DNA from: an uncultured Pseudomonadota bacterium
Lineage (GTDB): Bacteria; Pseudomonadota; Gammaproteobacteria; Burkholderiales; JALYOK01
Length of the DNA: 34,047 nucleotides
Assembly: GCA_902826775.1 (NCBI GenBank)
Contig: CADEHE010000009.1
Span: 171,726-205,772, forward strand
Direction of reading: 5' to 3'
This document shows, piece after piece, positions 9,719-17,579 of the stretch. How positions within the stretch are numbered: position 1 is the stretch's first letter; each line of letters starts with the position of its first letter. The position numbers and the translations under genes are program-made. A model generated the notes under the pieces. The model worked only from the letters and a program-made list of their open reading frames with translations, did no database searches and was not told where the DNA came from.

Positions 9719-10668
9719 GGACGCTGACCCCCGCGCGCCACCAGCTTGTGCCACAGACCAAGGATTCCGTGCGGAGCCGCCACGACGAAAACCACCAACA
9801 GCAGCCCAACGATGAGCACGTTGAGTTCGGAAGAAATGGTGACGGTGACGATTTGCTGCGTGCCCGCCAGCAATATTGCTCCGATTACCGGGCCCAGCCA
9901 GTTGGCGCTGCCACCGATGAGCGGCATCGCCAAAGCAGAGACGGAGTAATTCAAGCTGAAAGCCGAAGTCGGTTCGATGAAGTTCATGTAGAGCGCGAAT
10001 GGAGCGCCTGCGGCACCCATCAAGGCACCAGAGGCAGTCGCGGCGAACAGTTTGAGTTTTAGCGTCGGCACGCCGACCGATTCCGCGGCCTCTTCGTTGT
10101 CGCGAATGGCGCGCAAGCCGCGGCCAATCCACGAGGTTTCGACGAAGCGCGCAAACGCGACCGCCAGCAGCGCCAGTAGCGCCATAACGAAGAACAGCAG
10201 GCGCGTGTAGCTGCTGAAGAAAGCCGGCGCGGCGGGTTGCAACACGGTCGTGCCGCGCGCGCCGCCGACGAAGCTCCAGTTCATGATCACCGTTTCGCAA
10301 ATGACGGCGACGGCTACCGTGGCAATGGAGAAATAGATACCGCGCAAACGCAAGGTTAGTGCGCCGACAGCAAAGCCGAGCAATCCGGTCACGAGCGCCG
10401 CGGCCAATATTTGTAGCGGCAGCGCGAGCGCGTAAGATTGTGTCAGGGCGACCGCGCAGTAAGCGCCGACGGCGAAGAATGCGCTCGCGCCGAAGTTGAC
10501 GTATCCACCGTAGCCGCCCAGGATGTTCCAGGCGGTGGCGAGCACGATAAATTGCAGCACGACATAGGTGGCGAAGAAGAAGTACTCGTTGCCGACGAAC
10601 CGGGTAAGCCCAAGCGCGAGCAGCACGGATAGCGTGGCGCCGATCAAAAAGCGAGACCAGTTTCGCAT
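9715..10668 (-). CDS. livM: branched-chain-type ABC importer permease, LivM family
   Basis: Inner-membrane permease subunit, 317 residues from ATG 10668 (MRNWSRFLIGATLSVLLAL). Eight or more hydrophobic segments can be seen, including FFFATYVVLQFIVLATAWNIL and the LivM signature GYGGYVNFGASAFFAVGAY near residue 55. The cytoplasmic loop GRGLRAIRDNEEAAESVGV near residue 180 matches the conserved ATPase-contact loop of the family. The ORF continues upstream to 10848 inside livH, which I discard. The ATG shares one base with the livH stop (TGATG) and the 3' end overlaps livG by 4 bp. It pairs with LivH to form the transmembrane channel. Confidence 0.94.
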   Translation of the reverse strand: MRNWSRFLIGATLSVLLALGLTRFVGNEYFFFATYVVLQFIVLATAWNILGGYGGYVNFGASAFFAVGAYCAVALTQSYALALPLQILAAALVTGLLGFAVGALTLRLRGIYFSIATVAVAVICETVIMNWSFVGGARGTTVLQPAAPAFFSSYTRLLFFVMALLALLAVAFARFVETSWIGRGLRAIRDNEEAAESVGVPTLKLKLFAATASGALMGAAGAPFALYMNFIEPTSAFSLNYSVSALAMPLIGGSANWLGPVIGAILLAGTQQIVTVTISSELNVLIVGLLLVVFVVAAPHGILGLWHKLVARGGQRP

Positions 10669-11537
10669 CAGCGGCCGAACAAGCCCGAGGGGCGTATCGC
10701 CAAAACGACCAGCAGCAGTCCGAACGAAACCGCTGGCGCCCATGAAGTGCCGAGCGAAGTCAGCACCAAGCTTTCCGTGATGCCGAGGATAAGCCCGGCC
10801 AGCAAAGTGCCTTTCATGCTGCCCAGACCGGCGAGCACGGCAACGCAAAACGTTCCGCCGATGTAAAGGCGGCCCATGCCGGGTTCCACCGGGCCGACAA
10901 TGATCAAGAGCGCACCGGCGATGGCGCAGGTGGCGGTGGCGATACCGAATGCGGACTGCTTAATGCGCACCGGATCGGCACCCATTAGCGCCAAAGCGGT
11001 CTGGTCTTGCGCCACCGCTTTGATCGCGCGGCCGGTAAAGGTGCGTGACAGATAAGTCGACAACAACAGCGTCAACAAACCCGCTAATGCGAAGGCGATC
11101 AGCATGCGCGAAGGCATTTGCAGTCCGGCCAGCTGGACGCTGCTGCCGATGTACGCCGCCTCGACTAAGCGCTGGTCGACGCCGAAGACGAGAATCAAGA
11201 CCACTTCGATGATGAAAGCGATACCGAAGAAAAAGGCCAGCCCACGCAGCGCGATGTCGCCACCGCGCCGCTCGAAGAGCGCATGGTAGAAGCGGTACAG
11301 TCCGACACCAATCACAAAGAACGCCGGCATGAGCATGAAACCGGCAGCGATCGGATCAATGCCCAGTTGCGCCAGTGCGTAAGTGGCGTATGCGCCGACC
11401 ACCAACAGAGTTGGGTGCGCGATGTGCGGCACATCGAGCAGCCCAAAGGCAACCGACAATCCTAGACTGACAGCGGCATAGAAGCCGCCCAGCAAAATGC
11501 CGGATACAACGGCTTCGACCAGGAGCTCAAGAGACAT
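10668..11537 (-). CDS. livH: branched-chain-type ABC importer permease, LivH family
   Basis: Inner-membrane permease subunit, 289 residues from ATG 11537 (MSLELLVEAVVSGILLGGFYA). The N-terminal motif LGGFYAAVSLGLSVAFGLLDVPHIAHP and the loop GRAIKAVAQDQTALALMGAD near residue 175 are standard for LivH; the C-terminus ends in the usual IRPSGLFGR. About eight membrane segments. The open frame upstream to 11717 is low-complexity and includes the tail of the preceding gene, so it is rejected. The stop overlaps livM by one base. The 29-bp spacing after the binding-protein gene places it in the same transcript. Confidence 0.94.
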   Translation of the reverse strand: MSLELLVEAVVSGILLGGFYAAVSLGLSVAFGLLDVPHIAHPTLLVVGAYATYALAQLGIDPIAAGFMLMPAFFVIGVGLYRFYHALFERRGGDIALRGLAFFFGIAFIIEVVLILVFGVDQRLVEAAYIGSSVQLAGLQMPSRMLIAFALAGLLTLLLSTYLSRTFTGRAIKAVAQDQTALALMGADPVRIKQSAFGIATATCAIAGALLIIVGPVEPGMGRLYIGGTFCVAVLAGLGSMKGTLLAGLILGITESLVLTSLGTSWAPAVSFGLLLVVLAIRPSGLFGR

Positions 11538-11566
11538 GGCCGGGCAGGGCGCCGAGGCGGCCGGAC

Positions 11567-12826
11567 TTACTTGCGCGCGGCCGCGAACGGCACGATATCT
11601 CCGGTCTTGTGCGCAGCCGGCGCAACTACGACTTGCTTGCCAGGGCCGCGGAACTGATCCAGATTCTTGTCTGCCAAAGCGCGAAACTGGATGTAGATCA
11701 TGCGCGACTGTGACCATTCGCCCATCTCGTTGAAGCGGACCGTGCCGACGATGGTGTTGATTGCGTTATCGTGCAGGTATTTGGCCAGCAGCTTGTGGTC
11801 GAGACTCTTGGTGGCCGTCACTGCCTGCTCCAGCATTTGACCGATTGCATAGTTGAACGGCGGTAGATAGTAGCCCAGCGCATCGACATTCGCGTCTTTG
11901 GCGCGAGCTTGATAGCGCGCGAGGAAGCTGCTGACCCCGGGAAATTCGAGCGACTTCTCAGGCACCCAAGTGTGATAGTTGACCACGCCGTTGAGCGTCG
12001 AACCGAGTGACTGCATCACTGGCGCGTTCTGCAATCCCACCATGCCGCCGCCGAACAGCTTGACGCTGTCGCCGACGCCGATTTCTTTGACGGCGCGCAC
12101 AATCGCCGCGGAGTCGGATGGATAGCCGGCGACGAATATCGCATCGGGCTGCTTCACCCGCAGAGCGCGCAACATCGAGCTGAAATCCACCGTCGCGGGT
12201 GGATAGGTCTGGTCATAGACTAGCTGCATACCGCGTTTCTTGGCTTCGTTGCGCGCCCCGCCGGCCAATGTTTGCGCGAACTCGGCGTCCGCGGCCAACA
12301 GCGCAACCGCTTTGCCTTGCAATTGTTTGGCGAGGTCAAAAAAAGGAGCTGCCCATTGGTCCGCGGAAGCGGAGGGCAGGCTGCTGAAGTACTTGTCGTG
12401 CCGCAAGCGCGCGTTGGCGTCCAAGGCGAAGTTGCCGATCAGCAGTAAGTTGCGTTGCTTCACCATCGGCATGACTGGGGCGGTGAGATTGGAGGAGTAG
12501 GGACCTATCAGCAAGTCGACTTTGTCGACATCCAATAGCTTGCTGTAGATGCCTGGCACGGTAGCCGCATTGCTTTGGTCGTCGTATACGATCAACTCGA
12601 CCGGCCTGCCCAGCAGACCCCCGCGCCCATTGACGTCGTCACGCCAGATCTGTAGCGCGAGCAAACCGGATTTCCCGGCGCCGCTGAGCGGTCCGGTTTG
12701 AGCGATCGAGAAGCCGACGCGGACCGGCTTCTTTTCCTGTGCGTGCGCTGAGCCAGCGATGATGCCGAGCACGACGCTGGCAGCAACCGCCATGCGCAGC
12801 GCGGTAAAAGTGCGCGCAAACTTCAT
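11567..12826 (-). CDS. periplasmic substrate-binding protein of the branched-chain-type importer
   Basis: A LivK-like type I periplasmic binding protein, 419 residues. It starts at ATG 12826 with AGGAGG-type sequence just ahead and has a clear signal peptide (LRMAVAASVVLGIIAGSAHAQ). The mature part begins VRVGFSIAQTGPLSGAGKSG, the ligand-pocket opening motif of this family, followed by LLIGPYSSNLTAPVMP near residue 110 and AIFVAGYPSDSAAIVRA near 230. Binding proteins of this subgroup often serve aromatic or amide importers rather than leucine uptake. It is the first gene of the operon that continues through livHMGF, the dehydrogenase and the monooxygenase. The 130-bp region to the divergent phosphodiesterase gene (12827-12956) must hold the operon promoter; no dedicated regulator gene is adjacent. 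Confidence 0.93.
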   Translation of the reverse strand: MKFARTFTALRMAVAASVVLGIIAGSAHAQEKKPVRVGFSIAQTGPLSGAGKSGLLALQIWRDDVNGRGGLLGRPVELIVYDDQSNAATVPGIYSKLLDVDKVDLLIGPYSSNLTAPVMPMVKQRNLLLIGNFALDANARLRHDKYFSSLPSASADQWAAPFFDLAKQLQGKAVALLAADAEFAQTLAGGARNEAKKRGMQLVYDQTYPPATVDFSSMLRALRVKQPDAIFVAGYPSDSAAIVRAVKEIGVGDSVKLFGGGMVGLQNAPVMQSLGSTLNGVVNYHTWVPEKSLEFPGVSSFLARYQARAKDANVDALGYYLPPFNYAIGQMLEQAVTATKSLDHKLLAKYLHDNAINTIVGTVRFNEMGEWSQSRMIYIQFRALADKNLDQFRGPGKQVVVAPAAHKTGDIVPFAAARK

Positions 12827-12956
12827 GCCTCTCCTCCTGTTGTGCGGGCCGTTCGGTGGGCGCCCGTCGTGATGGCAGACTATAGCAGCCTCGCCTGGGC
12901 TTACGCTAACATGACGCGAGTGGGCGCGGCGCACGGCGCGCAAATCGGCGAGGGGC

Positions 12957-14081
12957 ATGGATCGGCATGCGGGTAAACAGCGCAGGATTTTCATCCGCCA
13001 CGGGTTGCTGTTGGCTGCGGGTCTGCAATCCAATGCCTGCATTTGGCGAGGCGCGCGAATGACGCCGCACGCCCCGATTGTCATTGCGCATCGCGGCGCC
13101 AGTGGCTACGTGCCGGAGCACACGTTGCGCGCTTACGAGCTGGCAATCGAGCAAGGCGCGGACTACATTGAGCCGGATTTGGTGATGAGCCAGGACGGCG
13201 TCTTGATCGCGCGGCACGAGAACGAGATTTCGGCGACGACCGACATTGCCTCGCGCCCGGAGTTTGCCGCGCGCAAGCGCACCAAGCACATCGATGGCGC
13301 GCAGGTCAGCGGCTGGTTCACCGAGGATTTCACTCTGGCAGAGTTGAAGCAACTGCGGGCAAAGGAGCGTATTCCTCAATTGCGGCCGCACAACACGCGC
13401 TTTGATGGCATCTTCGAAGTGCCGACTTTGGAAGAAATATTGAACTTGCTCGCGCGCGCCAACGCGCAGCGCCCCAAGCACCAGTGCATCGGCATCTATC
13501 CCGAAACCAAACATCCGAGCTATTTTGCCGCATGCGGGCTGGCATTCGAGGAACCGCTAGTGCGGCTGCTCGATCAGTTCGGCTACCGCGACGCCGCCTC
13601 GCCTGCGTACATACAATCATTCGAGGTTGCTAATTTGAAGAAACTGCGCCAACTCACGCCGGTGCGCTTGGTGCAATTGGTAAACGATAGCGGCCAGCCG
13701 TATGATTTTGCGCGAGCAGGAAACGCGCGCACTTACGCCGATATGCTGACGCCGGCGGGCTTGGCGGAGATGGCCGGCTATGCCGATGCCGTCGGCGCAA
13801 ACAAGAACCTGATTGTGCCGCGCACGCAAGACGGCGCAATGGGCGCGCCCAGCGATTTGTTGCGTGACGCGCACGCAGCGGGGCTGCGCGTGCATGCCTG
13901 GACCTTTCGCTCAGAGAATTTTTTCTTGCCCGTTGCGTTGCGCTCTTCGGTTGTGCCGCACGAGCGCGGGCACGTTGGCGCAGAACTGCTGCGCTTTATG
14001 CGGCTAGGGGTGGATGCGGTGTTCGCTGATCAACCTGACGAGGCTGTGCGCGCGCGAACGGTATTTGCGTTGACCCGCTAG
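12957..14081 (+). CDS. glycerophosphodiester phosphodiesterase
   Basis: Hydrolyses glycerophosphodiesters to glycerol 3-phosphate and an alcohol. The GDPD TIM-barrel residues are visible: IAHRGASGYVPEHT, then YIEPDLVMSQDG with the Glu-Asp pair, and ARHE for the metal and catalytic histidine; ETKHPSYF and LRVHAWTFRSEN occur later. With 374 residues it matches the longer, GlpQ-like periplasmic forms. The first 34 residues include RRIFIRHGLLLAAGLQSNA, a possible export signal with twin arginine; an alternative cytoplasmic start is ATG 13059 (MTPHAPIVIAHRG), which has GAGG in front. The stop codon TAG is formed by the first bases of the mobile repeat that starts at 14079, so the native end may have differed slightly. 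Confidence 0.92.
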   Translation: MDRHAGKQRRIFIRHGLLLAAGLQSNACIWRGARMTPHAPIVIAHRGASGYVPEHTLRAYELAIEQGADYIEPDLVMSQDGVLIARHENEISATTDIASRPEFAARKRTKHIDGAQVSGWFTEDFTLAELKQLRAKERIPQLRPHNTRFDGIFEVPTLEEILNLLARANAQRPKHQCIGIYPETKHPSYFAACGLAFEEPLVRLLDQFGYRDAASPAYIQSFEVANLKKLRQLTPVRLVQLVNDSGQPYDFARAGNARTYADMLTPAGLAEMAGYADAVGANKNLIVPRTQDGAMGAPSDLLRDAHAAGLRVHAWTFRSENFFLPVALRSSVVPHERGHVGAELLRFMRLGVDAVFADQPDEAVRARTVFALTR

Positions 14082-14184
14082 TGTGGTGTCCCTCGAATTA
14101 CCGATGACGCCGCATGGATTGCATCTTCGACGCGCCATTTGAAGCCTCTGGAATTCAGCAAATTATTTGTGGGACACCACACTA
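14079..14184. mobile_element. MITE-like repeat, copy A (106 bp, TA/CTAG-flanked)
   Basis: A 106-bp element with perfect 14-bp terminal inverted repeats TAGTGTGGTGTCCC / GGGACACCACACTA. A second copy of exactly the same length lies inverted at 21123-21228; I count about 11 differences, so roughly 90% identity. Both copies are bounded by CTAG at each end, which suits a TA target duplication inside CTAG as used by IS630/Tc1-type transposases. It has no coding capacity, so it would need a transposase from elsewhere. Its left end supplies the stop of the phosphodiesterase gene. Confidence 0.8.
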
Positions 14185-14312
14185 GCGCCGCTGGGCGATG
14201 CACTGAGCGGTATGGTGAGAACCAGATACAAATAGAGGTATATTGCCTAGATTAAAAATGGTATTCAGTTATACGTGTATCCAGAGCCCTGTATAACAGA
14301 CCGGCCACAAAC

Positions 14313-14337
14313 AAAAAGCCCCGCTGAATGCGGGGCT
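14313..14337 (-). terminator. rho-independent terminator after the OmpA-family gene
   Basis: The stem AGCCCCGC / GCGGGGCT encloses a 5-base loop and, read on the minus strand, is followed by TTTTTG. It lies 22 bp after the stop of the OmpA-family gene. The 14186-14312 stretch beyond it is AT-richer and I see no gene in it. Confidence 0.85.
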
Positions 14338-14359
14338 CTTGTTAGGATGACTGTGCTGC

Positions 14360-15127
14360 TTAGCGGCTCTGGATGACTACTTCCACGCGCCGATTTGGTG
14401 CCAAGCAATCGATCAATTTCTTCGTCACTTTATTGCCCGGGCACTCGGCCACCGGTTCGCTCGCGCCGCGTCCTTCGGTCTTGATGATTGCTTCGTTTAT
14501 GCCATGTCCCGCTAGATAGTCGCGTACCGCTTCGGCACGTTGCTCTGATAAGGCTTGATTGCGGTCGGGTGAACCGATGCGGTCGGCGTGACCGGTAACG
14601 GTGACGCTGGCGAGCGCAGCTTTGTCCATGCCGGCGATGCGCGCGGCCAATTCATCGAGTTTTTTCTTTCCCGCCGGCGTGAGCGTGCTCTTGCCAAACG
14701 CAAAAGTGCTGTCCGCCTGCAAGGTAACCTGTTGGGCCGCGCCGCCGATCGAGCCTGCTGCGTCCGTGGTTGCGCTTGCTTGCGGCATCGCTTCCGGCGC
14801 GGCCGGCGTGCTGGTTGCGCTGGGCAAATCCGCACTGGGCGTCACAGCGGGCGCCGGCGCTGTTGCGGGAGCTTGCGTCTCAGGCATCCCTGGCACGGAT
14901 TCGCTTGCGACCGCGGGCGCTGATGTTCCCGCTGGAGCGGGGATGTCGCCTTCAGCGCCGGTGACAATGGTGGGCTCTTGCTCAGCTTGACGCTTTGCTT
15001 CGTGCTGAGCGTCTTCGGAATCTCTGCCCCAGACGCGGTTCCAGGTGCGCTTGGTCCAAGCGCAACCGTCCAACGCAAGTACGGCGCTCAACGCGATGAG
15101 AACGACATAGGTGCGGCGTGTCTGCAT
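14360..15127 (-). CDS. OmpA-family outer-membrane lipoprotein, peptidoglycan-binding
   Basis: A 255-residue protein that probably tethers the outer membrane to peptidoglycan. The N-terminus MQTRRTYVVLIALSAVLALDGC ends in a lipobox-like LDGC, so Cys22 would be lipidated; an aspartate at that place is unusual. A Pro/Ala/Thr-rich linker spans about residues 50-135. The C-terminal OmpA domain starts with FAFGKSTLTPAGKKKLDELA and contains the binding motif TGHADRIGSPDRNQALSEQRAEAV, with RRVEVVI at the end. Two cysteines (in AECPGN and IDCLAP) bracket a short insertion and may form a disulfide, a feature of some betaproteobacterial OmpA-like proteins. It is monocistronic: its own terminator follows, and a TACAAT box at 15164-15169 is a possible -10 element. 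Confidence 0.9.
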   Translation of the reverse strand: MQTRRTYVVLIALSAVLALDGCAWTKRTWNRVWGRDSEDAQHEAKRQAEQEPTIVTGAEGDIPAPAGTSAPAVASESVPGMPETQAPATAPAPAVTPSADLPSATSTPAAPEAMPQASATTDAAGSIGGAAQQVTLQADSTFAFGKSTLTPAGKKKLDELAARIAGMDKAALASVTVTGHADRIGSPDRNQALSEQRAEAVRDYLAGHGINEAIIKTEGRGASEPVAECPGNKVTKKLIDCLAPNRRVEVVIQSR

Positions 15128-15374
15128 GTAACCCTCCGTTCATGAACTATTGAGGAAAGTGGCATTGTACCCCTTCTAGTATGGGAGAAGACACTAGCAT
15201 TCGCTATGACTTCAAGGTCTTTACTGATCCCCGTATACGAATGAAGCGGTTACGGCGAGTGATGGAGCAGGCGTGCAACACAATCGCCCGCGACGGCAGT
15301 AGTCGGCGATAGCGCTTCCAATCCAGCGTTGCCATAAGCATACAATGTTGCATTACTCATGCTTGGAGGCGCAC

Positions 15375-16226
15375 ATGCCGATCCGGTTGCGGCGTTGGGC
15401 AGCACTTGCGGTTTGTTTTCTGGCGCAATGCCTAGCGGGCGCCGCCTGGGCCGGAGTCGAGCGCCTCTACGTGCTCAATTGCGGCACGTCGAAAACGAAG
15501 GATCTGTCGGCGAATTGGTCCCCCGGCGCGAACGTGGGCGTCGCATGGGAGTTCAGCAATCACTGCTACCTCATCAAACATTCACAGGGCTGGTTTCTGT
15601 GGGATGCCGGCATGGCGGACGAAATCGCAGCCCAGCCCGATGGGCTCCCGGCGGCGGCCAATGGTTTACTGACGTTGTACGTGACGAAGACGTTGGCGGC
15701 ACAACTGGAAGAGATCGAAGTGGCGCCAAGCGACGTGCACGCGGCGGCGTTTTCGCACTTTCATGCCGACCACGTCGGCGATGCGAATCTGTTCACCAAG
15801 GCGCATCTTTACGTGCAGGCAGCGGAGTACGACGCGGCATTCGGCGCCGAGCCGCAGAAATTCGGCTTTCAGCCGGCGCTTTACGACAAGCTGCGCGCCA
15901 ATGCGGTCACGAAGTTAAACGGCGACCACGACGTTTACGGCGACGGTTCCGTCGTCATACTTGCGACGCCGGGGCACACCGCCGGGCATTAATCCCTGCT
16001 GGTGCGTTTAGCCAAGCGCGGCACCGTGATCCTTTCAGGCGATATGGTGCACTTCGCCGACAATTGGGCACAGCGGCGTGTGCCTTCGCGCAATGCCGAC
16101 AAGGAGCAAAGCTCGCTGTCGATGGCGCGCATCGCTGAGTTGCTGGCGAACAAAGCCGAGTTGTGGATCAATCACGACAAGCGCTTAGCCGAGCGGGTGC
16201 CGAAAGCGCCTGCGTACCTCGAGTAG
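15375..16226 (+). pseudogene. metallo-beta-lactamase-fold hydrolase (lactonase-like), broken by one in-frame stop
   Basis: The frame runs from ATG 15375 (MPIRLRRWAALAVCFLAQ, with TTGGAGG ahead) to TAG 16224, with one TAA at 15990-15992. Before the stop: a signal peptide ending near AWAG, then the metal site SHFHADHVGD (HxHxDH). The stop falls inside GHTAGH-stop-SLLVRL, where the family has GHTxGHQSLLV, so a CAA codon changed to TAA by one base. After the stop the same frame continues with LSGDMVHFADNW, which carries the bridging-aspartate motif, and WINHD near the end. So everything else is intact over about 283 codons. The fold resembles N-acyl-homoserine lactonases (AttM/AiiA type), but the substrate is unknown. 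The truncated product would lack essential metal ligands. A sequencing error at one base is the main alternative. Confidence 0.85.
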
Positions 16227-16260
16227 AGCAAGGCTCAGTGCTCGATCAGAGCTGGTGCGT

Positions 16261-16887
16261 TTACCGGCCTAGTCCACCGCGCATACCAATAGCCAGTGCC
16301 ATAAGCCCAATTGCTGCTATCCAGCTGCCTGCAACGCGCACAGCAATGTCTATCCAAGAGATCTTTCTTTGGAGAAGATATTGAGCCGCCGCCGCGCCAT
16401 AAGCGACGACAAGAAAAGTGGCGGCGAATAGGCCCGCTGCGAAAGCTAACATCGAAGTTTGGGCTGTGGTCGCGCTGCCGTTCGCATAGCCATGGGTTAG
16501 ACCGAAGGCGCAGCAGAAAGCAAGTAGCGCAGCGTGGGGCAAAGGCTTAGCTAACGCAGTAAGTGCGCCAAATAAGATAAGCGACACTAGATTTGTGGCT
16601 GCGACTAACGGCAGACCCGGCAGCGCACGCGCGCCAGCGGCGCCGAGTGCCACGGCCAATGGGAATATGAGGATGAGGAACTGGGCCTTTTGCAGCCCAT
16701 GCTGGCCAATTAGCAGGCCGACCGCTGCAAACGCGAGTACATGTTCAAAGGCGGTGAGCGGGTGCACGAATCCCGCGTTGAAATGGTTCATGCTCGCGCT
16801 CATCGCATGGGCATGGACCTGCGTCGTGAACGCAACCAGCCACGCTGCGGCAAGCGCGGACGGTAATCGAGCCCTGCCGCTAGGCAT
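16261..16887 (-). CDS. hupE: HupE/UreJ family metal permease (second of tandem pair)
   Basis: A membrane protein of about 208 residues. The signal-like N-terminus (LPSALAAAWLVAFTTQVHA) is followed by HAMSASMNHFNAGFVHPLTAFEHVLAFAAVGL, which matches the HP-x5-EH/DH motif that defines HupE/UreJ nickel permeases. A second motif, FGLTHGYANG, stands where the family usually has HGHAHG. Five to six hydrophobic segments follow. Family members take up nickel for hydrogenase or urease. ATG 16887 overlaps the end of the upstream hupE copy by 8 bp, so the two are translated together; the ORF extension to 16944 lies inside that copy. The EH in place of DH and the weaker second histidine motif make it the more divergent of the two. 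Confidence 0.85.
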   Translation of the reverse strand: MPSGRARLPSALAAAWLVAFTTQVHAHAMSASMNHFNAGFVHPLTAFEHVLAFAAVGLLIGQHGLQKAQFLILIFPLAVALGAAGARALPGLPLVAATNLVSLILFGALTALAKPLPHAALLAFCCAFGLTHGYANGSATTAQTSMLAFAAGLFAATFLVVAYGAAAAQYLLQRKISWIDIAVRVAGSWIAAIGLMALAIGMRGGLGR

Positions 16888-17488
16888 CAAGACCGGGCAA
16901 GATACTAAAATGCGATGCCAAGAAAAATAAGCCACCAAGTGCAATCACCGCGCCTCCACCTCGCAGCGCGTAGGCGCCGCCCCGCCAACGCTGGGCTACG
17001 CCAATGAGAATGCCAAGCGCGTGCAATAAACCGGTGGCGACCACAAAGCCGACTGCATAGGAGATTGCGTTCGCCGTATCGGGAAGCTCCGCTCCGTGCG
17101 CGTGACCGTGAAAAATCGCGAAGAACGCCACCAGTATTCCCGCTAACCACAGTGGCGGGCGTGCAGCAAACGCAACCATGAGCCCCAATGCCACGGCGGA
17201 AAGCGCGATGGCGATTTCGACGCCGGGCAGAGGCAATCCCAGGCCACCCAATATTCCGCCGAATGCCATCACCAACGGAAAAGTTACCGGCAGAACCCAG
17301 ATCGCTGGGCGACCTAGCTGCGCACCCCACAACCCCACGGCAACCATGGCAATGACGTGATCGAGCCCCAAAATGGGATGCTTGAAACCGGCTACAAGCC
17401 CACCGCCAATATCGCCTTGTCCTATATGTGCGAAGGCCAGCGCAGGAAAGAGCAGACACACAGCAAGTGCAAAGCGAGAGGTTTTCAT
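16880..17488 (-). CDS. hupE: HupE/UreJ family nickel permease (first of tandem pair)
   Basis: A 202-residue inner-membrane protein. The signal peptide MKTSRFALAVCLLFPALAFA is followed directly by HIGQGDIGGGLVAGFKHPILGLDHVIAMVAVGLWGAQLG, containing the HPxxGxDHxxAMxAVG signature of HupE, and by FHGHAHGAE near residue 125, the second histidine motif. Six membrane segments can be drawn. In known systems HupE brings Ni2+ through the inner membrane. AAAGGAG lies just before ATG 17488. It comes after a strong terminator that separates it from the DUF4198 gene, so it either has its own promoter in the 30-bp gap or depends on readthrough. The stop overlaps the next hupE gene by 8 bp. Confidence 0.9.
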   Translation of the reverse strand: MKTSRFALAVCLLFPALAFAHIGQGDIGGGLVAGFKHPILGLDHVIAMVAVGLWGAQLGRPAIWVLPVTFPLVMAFGGILGGLGLPLPGVEIAIALSAVALGLMVAFAARPPLWLAGILVAFFAIFHGHAHGAELPDTANAISYAVGFVVATGLLHALGILIGVAQRWRGGAYALRGGGAVIALGGLFFLASHFSILPGLDA

Positions 17489-17520
17489 AAGAGCTCCTTT
17501 CTCAATCGTAAGCATACTAG

Positions 17521-17562
17521 AAAAACACGGGCGCCCAACCGGGAAGTAGCCGGGCGCCCGTG
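17521..17562 (-). terminator. strong rho-independent terminator after the DUF4198 gene
   Basis: A perfect 11-bp stem CACGGGCGCCC / GGGCGCCCGTG with a 15-base loop, followed on the minus strand by TTTTT. It sits 17 bp after the DUF4198 stop and about 33 bp before the first hupE start, dividing the nickel locus into two transcription units unless it is leaky. Confidence 0.9.
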
Positions 17563-17579
17563 GGGTGCACCGGGTCAAC

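Noticed and set aside
8990..10300. A 436-codon frame that would fuse a novel N-terminal half to LivG.
   Set aside because: The upstream half overlaps livM in another frame, is arginine-rich nonsense, and LivG has a normal start at 9718.
15181..15312. A 43-codon plus-strand ORF (MGEDTSIRYDFKVF...) between the OmpA and lactonase-like genes.
   Set aside because: No ribosome site in front and no recognisable family. Possible, but unsupported from one sequence.
15990..15992. TAA as a programmed recoding or readthrough site.
   Set aside because: TAA is the least recoded stop, no downstream signal was seen, and the codon replaces the Gln expected in the family by one C-to-T change. A nonsense mutation or sequencing error is simpler.
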